Positions 48,161 through 56,894 of a stretch of 64,000 nt of DNA are shown piece after piece. A model generated the notes under the pieces. It had not been told where the DNA came from, made no database searches, and worked only from the letters and a program-made list of their open reading frames with translations. Source of the stretch: Marinilabilia salmonicolor (GTDB lineage Bacteria; Bacteroidota; Bacteroidia; Bacteroidales; Marinilabiliaceae). The DNA lies in NCBI RefSeq assembly GCF_003003035.1, contig NZ_PVTS01000006.1:234977-298976 (forward strand). The letters are read 5' to 3'. The stretch's first letter is position 1; each line of letters begins with the position of its first letter. Made by a program: the position numbers and the translations under genes.

Positions 48161-48655
48161 CTACCTCTTACCCAACTCAATTACTTCCAAATCTTTAATT
48201 TCTCCGTTATTTATGGCAAATCGAATCGCCGTTCGAACCTGGTGGAACCCGGATTTGCCGGCAGCTCCGGGATTGATATGCAAACAGTTGAGATTTTTAT
48301 CAAACATGACTTTCAAAATATGACTGTGGCCTGAGATAAACAAGTTGGGAGGATTTTTGTAAATATCTGCTTTAACTCCGGGAGCATATTTCCCAGGATA
48401 TCCACCAATATGAGTCATCCATACCTTCAGGCCATTAACTTCGAAACGCTGATGCTCGCTGGTTCTGATGCGAATATTCCAGTCATCAATATTGCCATAA
48501 ACGGCCCGGCATGTTTTGAAAGCTTCCAGATCTGTGAGCACATTCTCATCCCCTATATCTCCGGCATGCCACACCTCATCCACTTCGCTGAACAATTCAA
48601 AGAACCGCGGATCGAGGTAACCATGGGTATCTGATATCAAACCTATTTTTATCAT
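48161..48655 (-). CDS. YfcE/MJ0936-type metallophosphoesterase
   Basis: A 164-residue phosphodiesterase. Metal motifs in order: LISDTHGYLDPRF, HAGDIGDENV, VYGNIDDWN (GNxD), MTHIGGYPGKY (the second H), and ISGHSHILK. The ending HINPGAAGKSG is typical. It probably hydrolyses phosphodiesters such as cyclic or damaged nucleotides; the natural substrate is unknown. It lies 23 bp upstream of repeat copy 2 (in transcription terms, behind it). Confidence 0.9.
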   Translation of the reverse strand: MIKIGLISDTHGYLDPRFFELFSEVDEVWHAGDIGDENVLTDLEAFKTCRAVYGNIDDWNIRIRTSEHQRFEVNGLKVWMTHIGGYPGKYAPGVKADIYKNPPNLFISGHSHILKVMFDKNLNCLHINPGAAGKSGFHQVRTAIRFAINNGEIKDLEVIELGKR

Positions 48656-48677
48656 TCAATCAGTATATAATTTATCT

Positions 48678-48830
48678 AACCTACCTTATACATAAAACAA
48701 GTACAATGTAAACAGGCTGAAAGCCTGAGAGCAACAGCCCGGGCAACACTCCGGGTTTTGAGGTATTCCTCATGCGCGTCCCTCTCATTATTGGTCGCGA
48801 CGCGTCCAATTAATGAGAGAAGGTGCACTA
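48678..48830. repeat. REP-like palindromic repeat, copy 2 (short)
   Basis: This copy matches the first 150 bp of the repeat at 13914, in the same orientation, with the same AGGCTGAAAGCCT hairpin. The large palindrome is degraded (CTCTCATTATTGGTCGCG versus CGCGTCCAATTAATGAGAG), and the outer arm that would pair with GGCAAC is missing because the 3' end is truncated. Confidence 0.78.
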
Positions 48831-48941
48831 AATATTTTTTTCTATATACGTTAGGCCAATTAAGAAAAAATTCTTTAATTTGATTTCAGGTAATTTACTA
48901 CCTAATTAAAACAAAAATTACGAACCAATAAAAAAATAGTT

Positions 48942-49376
48942 ATGGCAAAAGCAAAATTCTCCATTACCGGAAAAAATGATAATCCCACAAAATTCGTAGC
49001 AAAAGCACGAAATTTTGAAATCGTTATTGACGAACCGGAAAACCTCGGAGGAACCAATGCGGGCCCCAATCCCGTGGAGTATATTCTGGCAGGTTATGCA
49101 GGATGTATCAATGTAATGGGCCACATCATCGCCAAAGAGCAGGGCATTGAGCTAAATGGTCTGGAAATTACTCTTGAAGGTGATCTGGATCCGGACAAAC
49201 TCTTTGGAAAACCTACAGATGCAAGAGCCGGGTACCAGGAGATCCGTCTTCAGGTAAAACCTGACTGTACAGCAACCCCGGAACAATTGAAAAAATGGAT
49301 TGATGAAGTTGAATCACGTTGTCCGGTGAATGACAACCTGGCCAACACCACTCCTATTAAAGTGGAAGTTGTATAA
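48942..49376 (+). CDS. OsmC family peroxiredoxin-like protein
   Basis: A 144-residue OsmC/Ohr-family protein. The two reactive cysteines are C55 in AGYAGCINVMG and C127 in ESRCPVNDNL. It begins with a short beta strand (MAKAKFSITG), as in the YhfA/OsmC-like subgroup. It probably reduces organic hydroperoxides or handles sulfur species. A terminator follows at 49386. Confidence 0.9.
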   Translation: MAKAKFSITGKNDNPTKFVAKARNFEIVIDEPENLGGTNAGPNPVEYILAGYAGCINVMGHIIAKEQGIELNGLEITLEGDLDPDKLFGKPTDARAGYQEIRLQVKPDCTATPEQLKKWIDEVESRCPVNDNLANTTPIKVEVV

Positions 49377-49385
49377 AGAACCAAG

Positions 49386-49420
49386 GCACACGGTAACCGA
49401 ATATATTACCGTGTGCTTTT
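49386..49420 (+). terminator. Terminator of the osmC-like gene
   Basis: GCACACGGTAA (49386-49396) pairs perfectly with TTACCGTGTGC (49406-49416), loop of 9, then TTTT. Confidence 0.9.
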
Positions 49421-49430
49421 AAAACAAAAT

Positions 49431-49593
49431 AGTGTCTGTCCATAAAATCCCGTTTACTGCGTTATACCATTCACGGAAACTACTCATTTACTCAGGTAAA
49501 CTCCGCATTTCCGTGAATGGCAAGCCTTGTAAACGAAACCTTATGAACAGACACAGTACTTGTAAAATGTTTTCCCGACTTTATAGACGGACT
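49431..49593. mobile_element. Inverted-repeat hairpin element, copy D
   Basis: 163 bp. Left end AGTGTCTGTCCATAAA, right end TTATAGACGGACT. Inner stem CCATTCACGGAAA (49467-49479) pairs perfectly with TTTCCGTGAATGG (49508-49520), with a loop that shares CTCATTTAC and GTAAACTCCGC with copy C although the arms differ. Outer stem CGTTTAC (49451-49457) pairs with GTAAACG (49529-49535). Confidence 0.77.
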
Positions 49594-49636
49594 CAAAATA
49601 GGCCAACGACCACACCTGACAATATCAGTTTTTTCC

Positions 49637-50086
49637 CTACTTGTTGACTGCAGGTCTGTTTAATTTAAACCTGATTCTCAGAACACCATTTTCAAAAGAG
49701 CTCGACCCAAGAACAAATTCTCCCACTTCTGCAGTATTCTGCACATGAGCCCCAATACATGGGCATGCATCATAATCTCCAATGGTCACAATCCGTATCT
49801 CATCCTCAGCATCTTCAGGCAACCGTGTCAAATTGTATCTCTTTTCTGCATTTTCCTTTGAGAGCCAATGCTCTTCAACCGGGAGGTGACGCATCAATTG
49901 TTCATTTACCAAATCCTCAATTGATTTCTCTTCCCCGACGGACAACGCCCGGTTAAATCTGTAATCGCATTTGGATTTTTTCCGCTCAAGATGGCTGCTG
50001 AAAGCTCTTTCAATTCCAAATAACCGAACCATTGTCTTATTCAGTATGTGTTCGGCCGTATGCATTTGTGGATCATAATTTTTCAT
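49637..50086 (-). CDS. AlaX-like alanyl-tRNA editing protein
   Basis: A 149-residue free-standing editing domain of the Thr/Ala-tRNA synthetase (SAD) fold. Zinc ligands are the HTAEH (H-x3-H) near the N-terminus and CPCIGAHV (C-x3-H) later. These proteins hydrolyse Ser- or Gly-tRNA(Ala). The first ATG overlaps the stop of mnmA by 4 bp, so it is likely co-translated with mnmA. Confidence 0.88.
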   Translation of the reverse strand: MKNYDPQMHTAEHILNKTMVRLFGIERAFSSHLERKKSKCDYRFNRALSVGEEKSIEDLVNEQLMRHLPVEEHWLSKENAEKRYNLTRLPEDAEDEIRIVTIGDYDACPCIGAHVQNTAEVGEFVLGSSSFENGVLRIRFKLNRPAVNK

Positions 50087-51288
50087 GAAATCACCCCCGA
50101 TCCTGTCAATTCATCATTTTCGTACCAGGCAGCAAACTGACCGGCAGTAATCCCACGCTGAGGCTCATCAAAAACGATAAACATTCCTTCTCCCCTTTTT
50201 ATCAACACGCCATCCTGCAGTGGCTGACGATAGCGAATACGCACCTTCAGCCTGCGTGATTCGTTATCTTTCAATGCCAGGTCGGGACGAACCCAATGTA
50301 CCTCCGCATTATTTATCTTCAATACTCGCCGAAAAAGACCGGGATGTTCTTTCCCCATTCCCACAAATACCTGATTGAATTCCACGTCGATGCCAATCAC
50401 AAACAAGGGCTCAGCGAAACCGCCTATATCCAAACCTTTACGCTGGCCAATGGTATAAAAATGAGCACCATTGTGTTCGCCGATTCTTTGGCCATATCGG
50501 GGATGAAACGAATAAGATGCAGACAATTCCTCCAAAGCAGCAGTGTCAGCTTCCGGTTCGGCTTTGCTCCAATCTCTCTGAAACAACTCACTATCGGGCG
50601 GAATCAAAAAGACCCTGCCTTTTTTTGCTTCCAGCTTTTGCTGAAGAAAAACCGGTAAATCAACTTTTCCCACAAAACAAATACCCTGTGAATCCTTTTT
50701 ATGAGCAGTAACCAGTTTCAGTTCACCGGCAACCTTACGAACTTCGGGCTTTACCATCTCTCCAATAGGAAATAAAGCTTTGGCCAACTGTTTCTGACTC
50801 AACTGACAGAGGAAATAACTCTGATCCTTATTCCCGTCGGCTCCGGCCAACAACCGGTAAACCTCCCCATTTTCGGTTTGTATGGTCTCCTTTCTGCAAT
50901 AATGTCCCGTTGCCACATAATCAGCCCCCAATTCGAAGGCCTTATCCATAAAAACATCAAACTTAATCTCCCTGTTACATAGCACATCGGGATTTGGGGT
51001 ACGTCCTTTTTCGTATTCTGAGAACATGTAATCCACCACTCTGGCCCGATACTCCGTACTCAAATCCACAAAGTGAAAAGGAATATTCAGTTTACGGGCA
51101 ACTGCCTCGGCATCAAATTTATCATCGAGCCAGGGACAATCGGACTCCAACACCCCCGTGGTATCGTGCCAGTTTTTCATAAAAAGACCAATCACCTCGT
51201 ACCCCTGCTCCTGCAACACACGAGCTGCAACACTGGAATCAACACCTCCCGAAAGGCCAACAACTACACGTTTCTTTTGATTTGTCAT
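50083..51288 (-). CDS. mnmA: tRNA-specific 2-thiouridylase MnmA (canonical form)
   Basis: A 401-residue enzyme making 2-thiouridine at U34 of tRNAs for Lys, Glu and Gln. PP-loop VVGLSGGVDSSVAARVL; D101 and C104 in NPDVLCNREIKF (D-x-x-C form) and the catalytic C204 in GICFVGK. KDQSYFLCQL and HFYTIGQRKGL match the family. The product is the substrate of MnmH at 21.3 kb. A C-x-x-C paralogue lies at 43471. Confidence 0.95.
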   Translation of the reverse strand: MTNQKKRVVVGLSGGVDSSVAARVLQEQGYEVIGLFMKNWHDTTGVLESDCPWLDDKFDAEAVARKLNIPFHFVDLSTEYRARVVDYMFSEYEKGRTPNPDVLCNREIKFDVFMDKAFELGADYVATGHYCRKETIQTENGEVYRLLAGADGNKDQSYFLCQLSQKQLAKALFPIGEMVKPEVRKVAGELKLVTAHKKDSQGICFVGKVDLPVFLQQKLEAKKGRVFLIPPDSELFQRDWSKAEPEADTAALEELSASYSFHPRYGQRIGEHNGAHFYTIGQRKGLDIGGFAEPLFVIGIDVEFNQVFVGMGKEHPGLFRRVLKINNAEVHWVRPDLALKDNESRRLKVRIRYRQPLQDGVLIKRGEGMFIVFDEPQRGITAGQFAAWYENDELTGSGVIS

Positions 51289-51343
51289 TCATCTTTGTTT
51301 TGGACTGCAAATTTAATGGTTTTGTTCCGATTAACAGCAAAAA

Positions 51344-51379
51344 CAAAAAAACGGGATTCTCCAGACGAAGAATCCCGTT
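51344..51379 (-). terminator. Terminator of the DUF89 gene
   Basis: Arms AACGGGATTCT (51350-51360) and AGAATCCCGTT (51369-51379), perfectly paired; the minus-strand U-run is at 51349-51344. Confidence 0.9.
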
Positions 51380-51406
51380 CCAACCAATTGTCAACAAACA
51401 AAAAAA

Positions 51407-52255
51407 CTATTCATTTTTTAAGACCACCGCCTCATTTTTTAAACGTCCGGTTGCCTTTGCAATCTCATCACATTTTACCATAAAAAGGAAATACAGCTTT
51501 TTATGGTCCACCTGTCCATAGAGTCCCTCAAAATTCCCTTGTCCCTTGGAAATAATGACATCTGCCTTATTGAAAATCTCCATGAATTCCTCTGAACAAT
51601 AGTCAGTCAAAGTAGATGGGGCGTCAAACCCATTATCCACAACTGTTGCAAACTCATGCATCCCTACTGCTTCAGCCTCATAGGTTGTTACATCATTCAA
51701 AACCGGATTTCCCCGCACCGCAAAAACAACATTCGGATGATTAAGGGTTTCAATAAAAAGCTTGTCTGTCACTATTTCACCGGCGTTATCGCCCAAATAA
51801 AGGACAGTCCGGGCTGCTTCCAAATCCCGAAACAATTCATCGGAGTGATCTATTCCTATTTTTTTATCCAGTGCCTCTGAAAATGTTGAATCCAAATCGA
51901 ACTCATGCGGAGGGCCAAAATCAATAATATTACCTGCAAGTGCGTATCTTAATGCCGTTTTAAGCGGGTTATCGCTACTCAAAACACCATTCTTCAATTG
52001 CTCATACCGCTCCAAAAGTACATTGTTATAAAATTCTTTTTCTTCAAAATAAAGATCCTTTATCCCGGTCTCCTCACGAACAAGCTTATTCAAGAACTGA
52101 GCGCTCAACGGCGAAGGTTGGTTAACTCCATCGTTTTGCAGGAAATCCTCAAAAACACCCTTTAAAACAATCTGTCTGTCTTTAGCAATTTTATACTTTT
52201 CAAATAAACGAGTAGCCTGCTTGCGCAAACAAGGCACGCAATTTACATCAATCAT
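51407..52255 (-). CDS. DUF89/ARMT1-like damage-control phosphatase
   Basis: A 282-residue protein of the DUF89 family of metal-dependent phosphatases that clear damaged phosphometabolites. N-terminal CVPCLRKQA, then VLYLGDNAGEIVTDKLF with the metal-binding D-N-x-G-E, and ISKGQGNFEGLY near the C-terminus. It follows the NifX-like gene closely (9 bp), so it probably shares its transcript. The substrate is unknown. Confidence 0.88.
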   Translation of the reverse strand: MIDVNCVPCLRKQATRLFEKYKIAKDRQIVLKGVFEDFLQNDGVNQPSPLSAQFLNKLVREETGIKDLYFEEKEFYNNVLLERYEQLKNGVLSSDNPLKTALRYALAGNIIDFGPPHEFDLDSTFSEALDKKIGIDHSDELFRDLEAARTVLYLGDNAGEIVTDKLFIETLNHPNVVFAVRGNPVLNDVTTYEAEAVGMHEFATVVDNGFDAPSTLTDYCSEEFMEIFNKADVIISKGQGNFEGLYGQVDHKKLYFLFMVKCDEIAKATGRLKNEAVVLKNE

Positions 52256-52264
52256 ACACAGTTA

Positions 52265-52603
52265 TTAATGACTACATTGATTAACACCGGCCACCAACTT
52301 ATCTGCCAGAAACTCATCAACCAATTCTTTTGGAACTTTTGCAGGTACACCAATGACGGGTTTAACCCCGAATTGATTAAACAAATCAACAGCCTTTTGA
52401 CCAATCCCGCCTACCAGAACAACATTCACTCCTTCTTCACTGAGCCAACGCGGAATCACACCCGGCTCATGAGGAGGCGGAACAACCTCTTTGGTTTGCC
52501 GAACTTCACCGTTTACCACATCGGCGATGAAAAAAAACTCACAATGCCCAAAGTGGGCACTCAATAGACCGTTAACAACGGGAACTGCAACTCTCTGCTC
52601 CAT
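52265..52603 (-). CDS. NifX/NifB C-terminal-like (dinitrogenase FeMo-cofactor) family protein
   Basis: A 112-residue small protein with the fold of NifX and of the NifB C-terminal domain: RVAVPVVNGLLSAHFGHCEFFF and GVNVVLVGGIGQKAVDLF. Outside nitrogen fixers these proteins probably bind or carry iron-sulfur or Fe-Mo type cofactors. Neighbours DUF5320 and DUF134 are a recurrent association. No nif genes are visible. Confidence 0.85.
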   Translation of the reverse strand: MEQRVAVPVVNGLLSAHFGHCEFFFIADVVNGEVRQTKEVVPPPHEPGVIPRWLSEEGVNVVLVGGIGQKAVDLFNQFGVKPVIGVPAKVPKELVDEFLADKLVAGVNQCSH

Positions 52604-52625
52604 ATTTTACATTTAGATAATTAAC

Positions 52626-52686
52626 AAAAAACAACCGGCCGGTTTCAAACAAAACGCTATAAAACAATCGGAAAACCGGCCGGTTG
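52626..52686 (-). terminator. Double-palindrome terminator or operator between DUF5320 and NifX-like genes
   Basis: CAACCGGCCGGTTT (52632-52645) pairs with AAACCGGCCGGTTG (52673-52686) over 14 bp, followed on the minus strand by six T (52631-52626). Each half is itself the 12 bp palindrome AACCGGCCGGTT, so it may also be a tandem operator. It ends 23 bp before the NifX-like ATG, which would suit an attenuating terminator. Confidence 0.7.
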
Positions 52687-52768
52687 AAATCAATCATAAA
52701 GATTGTGTGCCAATTAATAAATTTCTTCAATAATTTAACAACAGACACACTTGCACTGAAAAAAACCT

Positions 52769-52960
52769 TTAAAAGTTACCGCGTCCGCTCATTCCTCTTC
52801 CGCGGCCGCGACCACTATTCCCCATTCCGGAACGACGCCCCGCACCACGCCTGTTTTCATCATTGGTATATCCGGGATTGTCATTTCCGCTACAAAGGCC
52901 TTTGCCTCTACCGGTACGGGATCCTTGTCCCATTGGTCCGGTTTTATCTCCTCGTGGCAT
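52769..52960 (-). CDS. DUF5320 family small Gly/Arg-rich protein
   Basis: A 63-residue protein starting MPRGDKTGPMGQGSRTGRGKG, then a single C23 in GLCSGNDNPGY and a Gly/Arg/Ser-rich tail (GRGRGRGMSGRGNF). This is the DUF5320 pattern, usually found beside NifX-type proteins and DUF134 regulators. The ATG at 52960 is chosen over a longer frame because the family begins MPRGD. Function unknown. Confidence 0.82.
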   Translation of the reverse strand: MPRGDKTGPMGQGSRTGRGKGLCSGNDNPGYTNDENRRGAGRRSGMGNSGRGRGRGMSGRGNF

Positions 52961-53036
52961 AAAACATAGTTTTAATAAAAATTCGATACTACAAAGTGAA
53001 CAAATGTTCACTTAAAAAGCAAATTTTTTTGAACTT

Positions 53037-53447
53037 TTATTCGCAGGTATGTAACAACTCAGGAATAGCCAACCTGGTAACTTTATTTTTTTCATTCAAT
53101 GCGGTCATAATAAAGAGAGCTTTTGCTGCCAGATCTTTTTCGGTGCTGTACAGAGACTCACTAAATATTTTCACCTCAACTTCAAGTCTGACACTTCCTG
53201 CATTTTTGACATTTGCCACCACTTCAGCAATAGAATTTTCCTGAACAGGACAAATAAATTCCACATTTTCAACCTTGGCGGTAAACATTTTCTGACGCGT
53301 AGCACGTGTGGCACAAATAAATGCTACCTCGTCCATCCATTTCATCAACTCTCCGCCAAAAAGAGTTTCATTGGCATTTAAGGTTCCGGGAAAAACCATT
53401 TTACACTGCCTTGTTTCAGCTTCCCGAAAAAATTCCTGATGTGACAT
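53037..53447 (-). CDS. Acyl-CoA thioesterase, hotdog fold (YciA/BFIT-like)
   Basis: A 136-residue cytosolic thioesterase. The start at 53447 (MSHQEFF) is chosen because an in-frame extension of 86 residues overlaps the divergent DUF134 gene and is not protein-like. Family blocks are MVFPGTLNANETLFGGELMKWMDEVAFICATR (catalytic Asp/Glu region) and VENVEFICPVQEN. A -7 box reading TATTTTTG on the minus strand (53472-53465) supports its own promoter. Confidence 0.85.
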   Translation of the reverse strand: MSHQEFFREAETRQCKMVFPGTLNANETLFGGELMKWMDEVAFICATRATRQKMFTAKVENVEFICPVQENSIAEVVANVKNAGSVRLEVEVKIFSESLYSTEKDLAAKALFIMTALNEKNKVTRLAIPELLHTCE

Positions 53448-53464
53448 AACGCTTAATTTTGCTG

Positions 53465-53472
53465 CAAAAATA
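53465..53472 (-). promoter_or_regulatory. Candidate -7 box of the thioesterase gene
   Basis: Minus-strand TATTTTTG, 17 bp before the ATG at 53447. Confidence 0.45.
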
Positions 53473-53537
53473 GTTATAAAATTCGAGTCTCCGAACAATC
53501 GTTCACTACCGCAACAATAGGATTCGATGAATTTACC

Positions 53538-53545
53538 TATATTTG
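53538..53545 (+). promoter_or_regulatory. Candidate -7 box of the DUF134 gene
   Basis: Plus-strand TATATTTG, 19 bp before the ATG at 53565. Confidence 0.45.
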
Positions 53546-53564
53546 CAAAATAAAATTTCAGTAA

Positions 53565-53969
53565 ATGCCAAATCAACGACGCCAAAGAAAGATTCAGTCT
53601 CCCCCGCCCATGGATGGTTTTAAGCCCTATGGAGTGCGGATGAGAAACATGGAAAAGGTTATTTTGCTTTTTGAAGAATATGAAGCCATCAGACTGATTG
53701 ACCACGAAGACCTGAATCAGGAAGAAGCTGCAGCAAGAATGGATGTGTCAAGGCCTACATTTACGCGCATATACAAAAAAGCAAGGCAAACCGTAGCCAA
53801 AGCTTTGGTAGAAGGAAAAGCGTTGTTGATTGAAGGTGGAACCTACATTTCCGAAAACTATTGGGTCCGTTGCGGTAAGTGTTCCAAATTAACCACCGCC
53901 CCCGATCCGGTACAGAACTGTCCCCATTGCCATTCGGATAAAATGAAAAACATTCATCAACCTGAATAA
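53565..53969 (+). CDS. DUF134 family DNA-binding protein
   Basis: A 134-residue predicted transcription factor. Central sigma-70 region 4-like helix-turn-helix: YEAIRLIDHEDLNQEEAAARM and VSRPTFTRIYKKARQTVAKAL. The C-terminus has a zinc-ribbon-like CGKC plus CPHC pair, which many DUF134 proteins have. It is divergent from the thioesterase and probably regulates the NifX/DUF5320 group, perhaps through the AACCGGCCGGTT sites. Confidence 0.87.
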   Translation: MPNQRRQRKIQSPPPMDGFKPYGVRMRNMEKVILLFEEYEAIRLIDHEDLNQEEAAARMDVSRPTFTRIYKKARQTVAKALVEGKALLIEGGTYISENYWVRCGKCSKLTTAPDPVQNCPHCHSDKMKNIHQPE

Positions 53970-53971
53970 AC

Positions 53972-54003
53972 AAAAAAACCGGTGTTTTAAGCCGGTTTTT
54001 TTT
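53972..54003. terminator. Bidirectional terminator between DUF134 and xylE
   Basis: AAAAAAACCGG (53972-53982) pairs with CCGGTTTTTTT (53992-54002), loop of 9, with T-runs on both strands. Confidence 0.9.
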
Positions 54004-54019
54004 GTTTTACTATGATTCT

Positions 54020-55405
54020 TTATTTTTCTTTCTCCCAAATGGCTTCCATATCTTCCAGGGTCCTTCCTTTTGTTTCAGGAACATATTTCCACACAAAGAT
54101 TAAAGAAAGAATACTCATGATACCATATACACTATAGGTCATTGCCCCACTGAACTCCATCATGGCCGGATAAGTAGATGAAATCAGGTAGTTGGCAGAC
54201 CACTGAGCTGCCACAGCGATAGCAACAGCTTTACCCCGTATCCTGTTGGGAAATATTTCGGAGATCAGCACCCAGGTAATGGGTCCCCATGACATCATAA
54301 AGGACGCAGTATAAACGATCATAAATACAAGTGTGCTGATGCCGATAACATCAAAATAAGCCAGGCCGGCAATGGCAAACATACCGATGGCCATACCTGA
54401 AGATCCAACAATCAGCAAAGGTTTCCTTCCCCATTTGTCAACGGTAAATATTGCAACAACTGTGAATACAACATTTACAAGACCCATAATTACAGTCTGC
54501 ATCATGGAAGCATCCTTGGCAGCCCCCATACTTTCAAAAATACGTGGTGCATAATACAGCGCCACATTGATACCCACAAACTGCTGAAAAATAGAGAGTA
54601 GAATACCTACAACAATTACAGTTTTACCGAAGGAGAATAATTTCCCGGAGTGGTGTTCCACACTGCTTTTGATGTCCTGCATTATTGACCGGGCAATTTC
54701 CTTACCGTTAATACGGCTCAAAATACTGTAAGCTTTCTCATCCTGATGGTTCAACGCCAAATAGCGGGGTGTTTCAGGAACCAGGAAGAGCAATAAACCA
54801 AACAGACCCGCAGGAACAGTTTCAGATAAGAACATTCTTCTCCAACCAACCTCATTTATCCACTCTAATGTCTGACCGTGCGCAATACCCCAGTTCACAA
54901 AATAAACCACAAGCATTCCGAAAATAATGGCAAACTGGTTCAGAGATACCAATGTACCCCGAATTTTGGCAGGAGCAACTTCACCAATATACATCGGGCT
55001 CACGGCAGAGGCAAGTCCCACTCCGATTCCTCCGATTACCCGGTAGAAATTAAACATTACCAATAAACCGATACTGGCCTCTCCGGCCTCAAAAAACAGA
55101 AACTCAGGATAAGCAGATCCCAGCGCAGAGATAAAAAACAAAATGGCAGCAAATTGCAAGGAACGTTTTCGCCCGAAATTAGAGGCAAGAATACCGGAGA
55201 TCAGACCTCCAATTATACATCCAATTAAAGCACTGGAGGTAGTGATTCCATGAACCAACGTGCTCAATCCCTGACTGTCTATCAGGAATGCCTGTACAGA
55301 TTTCTCTGCTCCTGAAATTACAGCCGTGTCATAGCCAAAAAGAAGTCCACCCAGGGTGGCAACAAGAGTGATGGCAATAACATAAAACTTATTTTGTCCT
55401 TCCAT
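54020..55405 (-). CDS. xylE: Sugar porter MFS transporter, xylose/H+ symporter-like
   Basis: A 461-residue 12-TM sugar porter. Signatures: LGGLLFGYDTAVISG, NFGRKRSLQF (GRK loop), RVIGGIGVGLASAVSPMYIGE, PETPRYL, QQFVGINVALYYAPRIFE, and the terminal PETKGRTLEDME. The xylose isomerase and xylulokinase genes upstream make xylose the likely substrate. A terminator at 55496 separates it from xylA, so it may have its own promoter as well as readthrough. Confidence 0.9.
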   Translation of the reverse strand: MEGQNKFYVIAITLVATLGGLLFGYDTAVISGAEKSVQAFLIDSQGLSTLVHGITTSSALIGCIIGGLISGILASNFGRKRSLQFAAILFFISALGSAYPEFLFFEAGEASIGLLVMFNFYRVIGGIGVGLASAVSPMYIGEVAPAKIRGTLVSLNQFAIIFGMLVVYFVNWGIAHGQTLEWINEVGWRRMFLSETVPAGLFGLLLFLVPETPRYLALNHQDEKAYSILSRINGKEIARSIMQDIKSSVEHHSGKLFSFGKTVIVVGILLSIFQQFVGINVALYYAPRIFESMGAAKDASMMQTVIMGLVNVVFTVVAIFTVDKWGRKPLLIVGSSGMAIGMFAIAGLAYFDVIGISTLVFMIVYTASFMMSWGPITWVLISEIFPNRIRGKAVAIAVAAQWSANYLISSTYPAMMEFSGAMTYSVYGIMSILSLIFVWKYVPETKGRTLEDMEAIWEKEK

Positions 55406-55495
55406 GAATATACTTTTATACTTAGTTTATAAAATACACTACGAAACTACAATAATTTTAATTAACTAAACAATATTAACAATTAATCTCCCAGC

Positions 55496-55533
55496 AAAAA
55501 AGAAGCGACAACCGTGAGTCACAGCGTCGCTTC
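55496..55533 (-). terminator. Terminator of xylBA
   Basis: GAAGCGAC (55502-55509) pairs with GTCGCTTC (55526-55533), with a weak inner stem; minus-strand U-run 55501-55496. Confidence 0.85.
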
Positions 55534-55562
55534 CTTATTTAGAGAAAAATCTACGGCATGAT

Positions 55563-56888
55563 TTAGATATACAGGTTGATCAACTGCTCATAAAGCTCCT
55601 GCTTACCGCTGGTCATGGCAGGTTCACCTGCCTCCAGAGCGATTTTACGCAGATCCTCGAGAGTCAGTTTGCCATTCTCAAATTCAGCACCTTTTCCGTT
55701 GTCAAATGAAGCATAACGGGTTGCACGCATTTTTTTGTAATCTGAGTCGGTAAGAAGTTTGTCAGCCGACTTCAAAGCACGGGCAAATACGTCCATGGCA
55801 GCAATGTGAGCAATAAAGAGATCGTCACGATCGGTAGAGTTACGACGCAATTTGGCATCGAAATTCACACCACCTGTTGTAAAACCACCAGACTCAAGAA
55901 TTACGAGCATAGCTTCGATGGTCTCATAAATATTAATGGGGAACTGGTCGGTATCCCAACCATTCTGATAATCACCACGGTTGGCATCGATACTTCCGAG
56001 TAATCCGGCATTGGCAGCCATCTGCAACTCGTGCTGGAAGGTATGCTGAGCCAGGGTAGCGTGGTTCACTTCGATGTTCAGTTTAAAATCTTTGTCCAAA
56101 CCATACTGACGCAGGAAGCCAATCACAGTTTCTGAGTCAAAATCGTACTGGTGCTTGGTAGGCTCCATTGGCTTAGGCTCAATCAGGAAAGTTCCGTTGA
56201 AGCCATTTTTGCGACCATAGTCACGGGCCATTGTGAGCAACTGAGCAAGATGTTCTTTCTCACGTTTGGTGTCGGTATTGAGCAAAGACATATAACCTTC
56301 ACGACCACCCCAGAAAACATAGTTTTCACCACCAAGAGCAACAGTTGCATCAATGGCATTCTTAATCTGAGTTCCGGCATGAGCCAACACATTGAAATCA
56401 GGGTTGGTTCCGGCACCATTCATATAGCGGGGGTTGCTGAATACATTGGCAGTTCCCCAAAGCAATTTGATACCAGAAGCCTTTTGCTTTTCTTTGGCAT
56501 ATTCAATCATTGTTTGCAGACGCTTCTCAATGTCGCCAACAGCGCCATCTTCAACAACATCAATATCGTGGAAGCACCAGAAAGGCATTCCCAGCTTGGT
56601 CATAAACTCAAAAGCAGCATCCATACGGTTTTTGTTACGCTCTTCTACATCAGAAGAAGCATCCCAGGGAAACTTGGTTGTACCGCCACCAAACGGGTCA
56701 CCACCATCACCGGTCATTGCATGCCAGTATGAAAGGGCAAAACGAAAATGCTCTTTCATGGTTTTTCCGGCAACAACCTCTTCTTCGTTGTACCATTTGA
56801 AAGCCAAAGGATTCTTTGAATCTTTACCTTCAAATTTAATTTTCCCTATCCCGGGAAAGTACTCTTGTTTTCCAATTAATACATCCAT
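55563..56888 (-). CDS. xylA: Xylose isomerase
   Basis: A 441-residue enzyme converting D-xylose to D-xylulose. The long (class II) form, with [22 protein letters not shown] near the N-terminus, [13 protein letters not shown] (catalytic His), [36 protein letters not shown] (metal Glu and Lys), [20 protein letters not shown] (metal Asp). Length matches 438-442 in Bacteroidota. It lies 6 bp after xylB. Confidence 0.97.
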   Translation of the reverse strand: MDVLIGKQEYFPGIGKIKFEGKDSKNPLAFKWYNEEEVVAGKTMKEHFRFALSYWHAMTGDGGDPFGGGTTKFPWDASSDVEERNKNRMDAAFEFMTKLGMPFWCFHDIDVVEDGAVGDIEKRLQTMIEYAKEKQKASGIKLLWGTANVFSNPRYMNGAGTNPDFNVLAHAGTQIKNAIDATVALGGENYVFWGGREGYMSLLNTDTKREKEHLAQLLTMARDYGRKNGFNGTFLIEPKPMEPTKHQYDFDSETVIGFLRQYGLDKDFKLNIEVNHATLAQHTFQHELQMAANAGLLGSIDANRGDYQNGWDTDQFPINIYETIEAMLVILESGGFTTGGVNFDAKLRRNSTDRDDLFIAHIAAMDVFARALKSADKLLTDSDYKKMRATRYASFDNGKGAEFENGKLTLEDLRKIALEAGEPAMTSGKQELYEQLINLYI

Positions 56889-56894
56889 TGTTCT

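Noticed and set aside
53448..53705. N-terminal extension of the thioesterase by 86 residues
   Set aside because: It overlaps the divergent DUF134 gene and its promoter, and is unlike the family's beginning.
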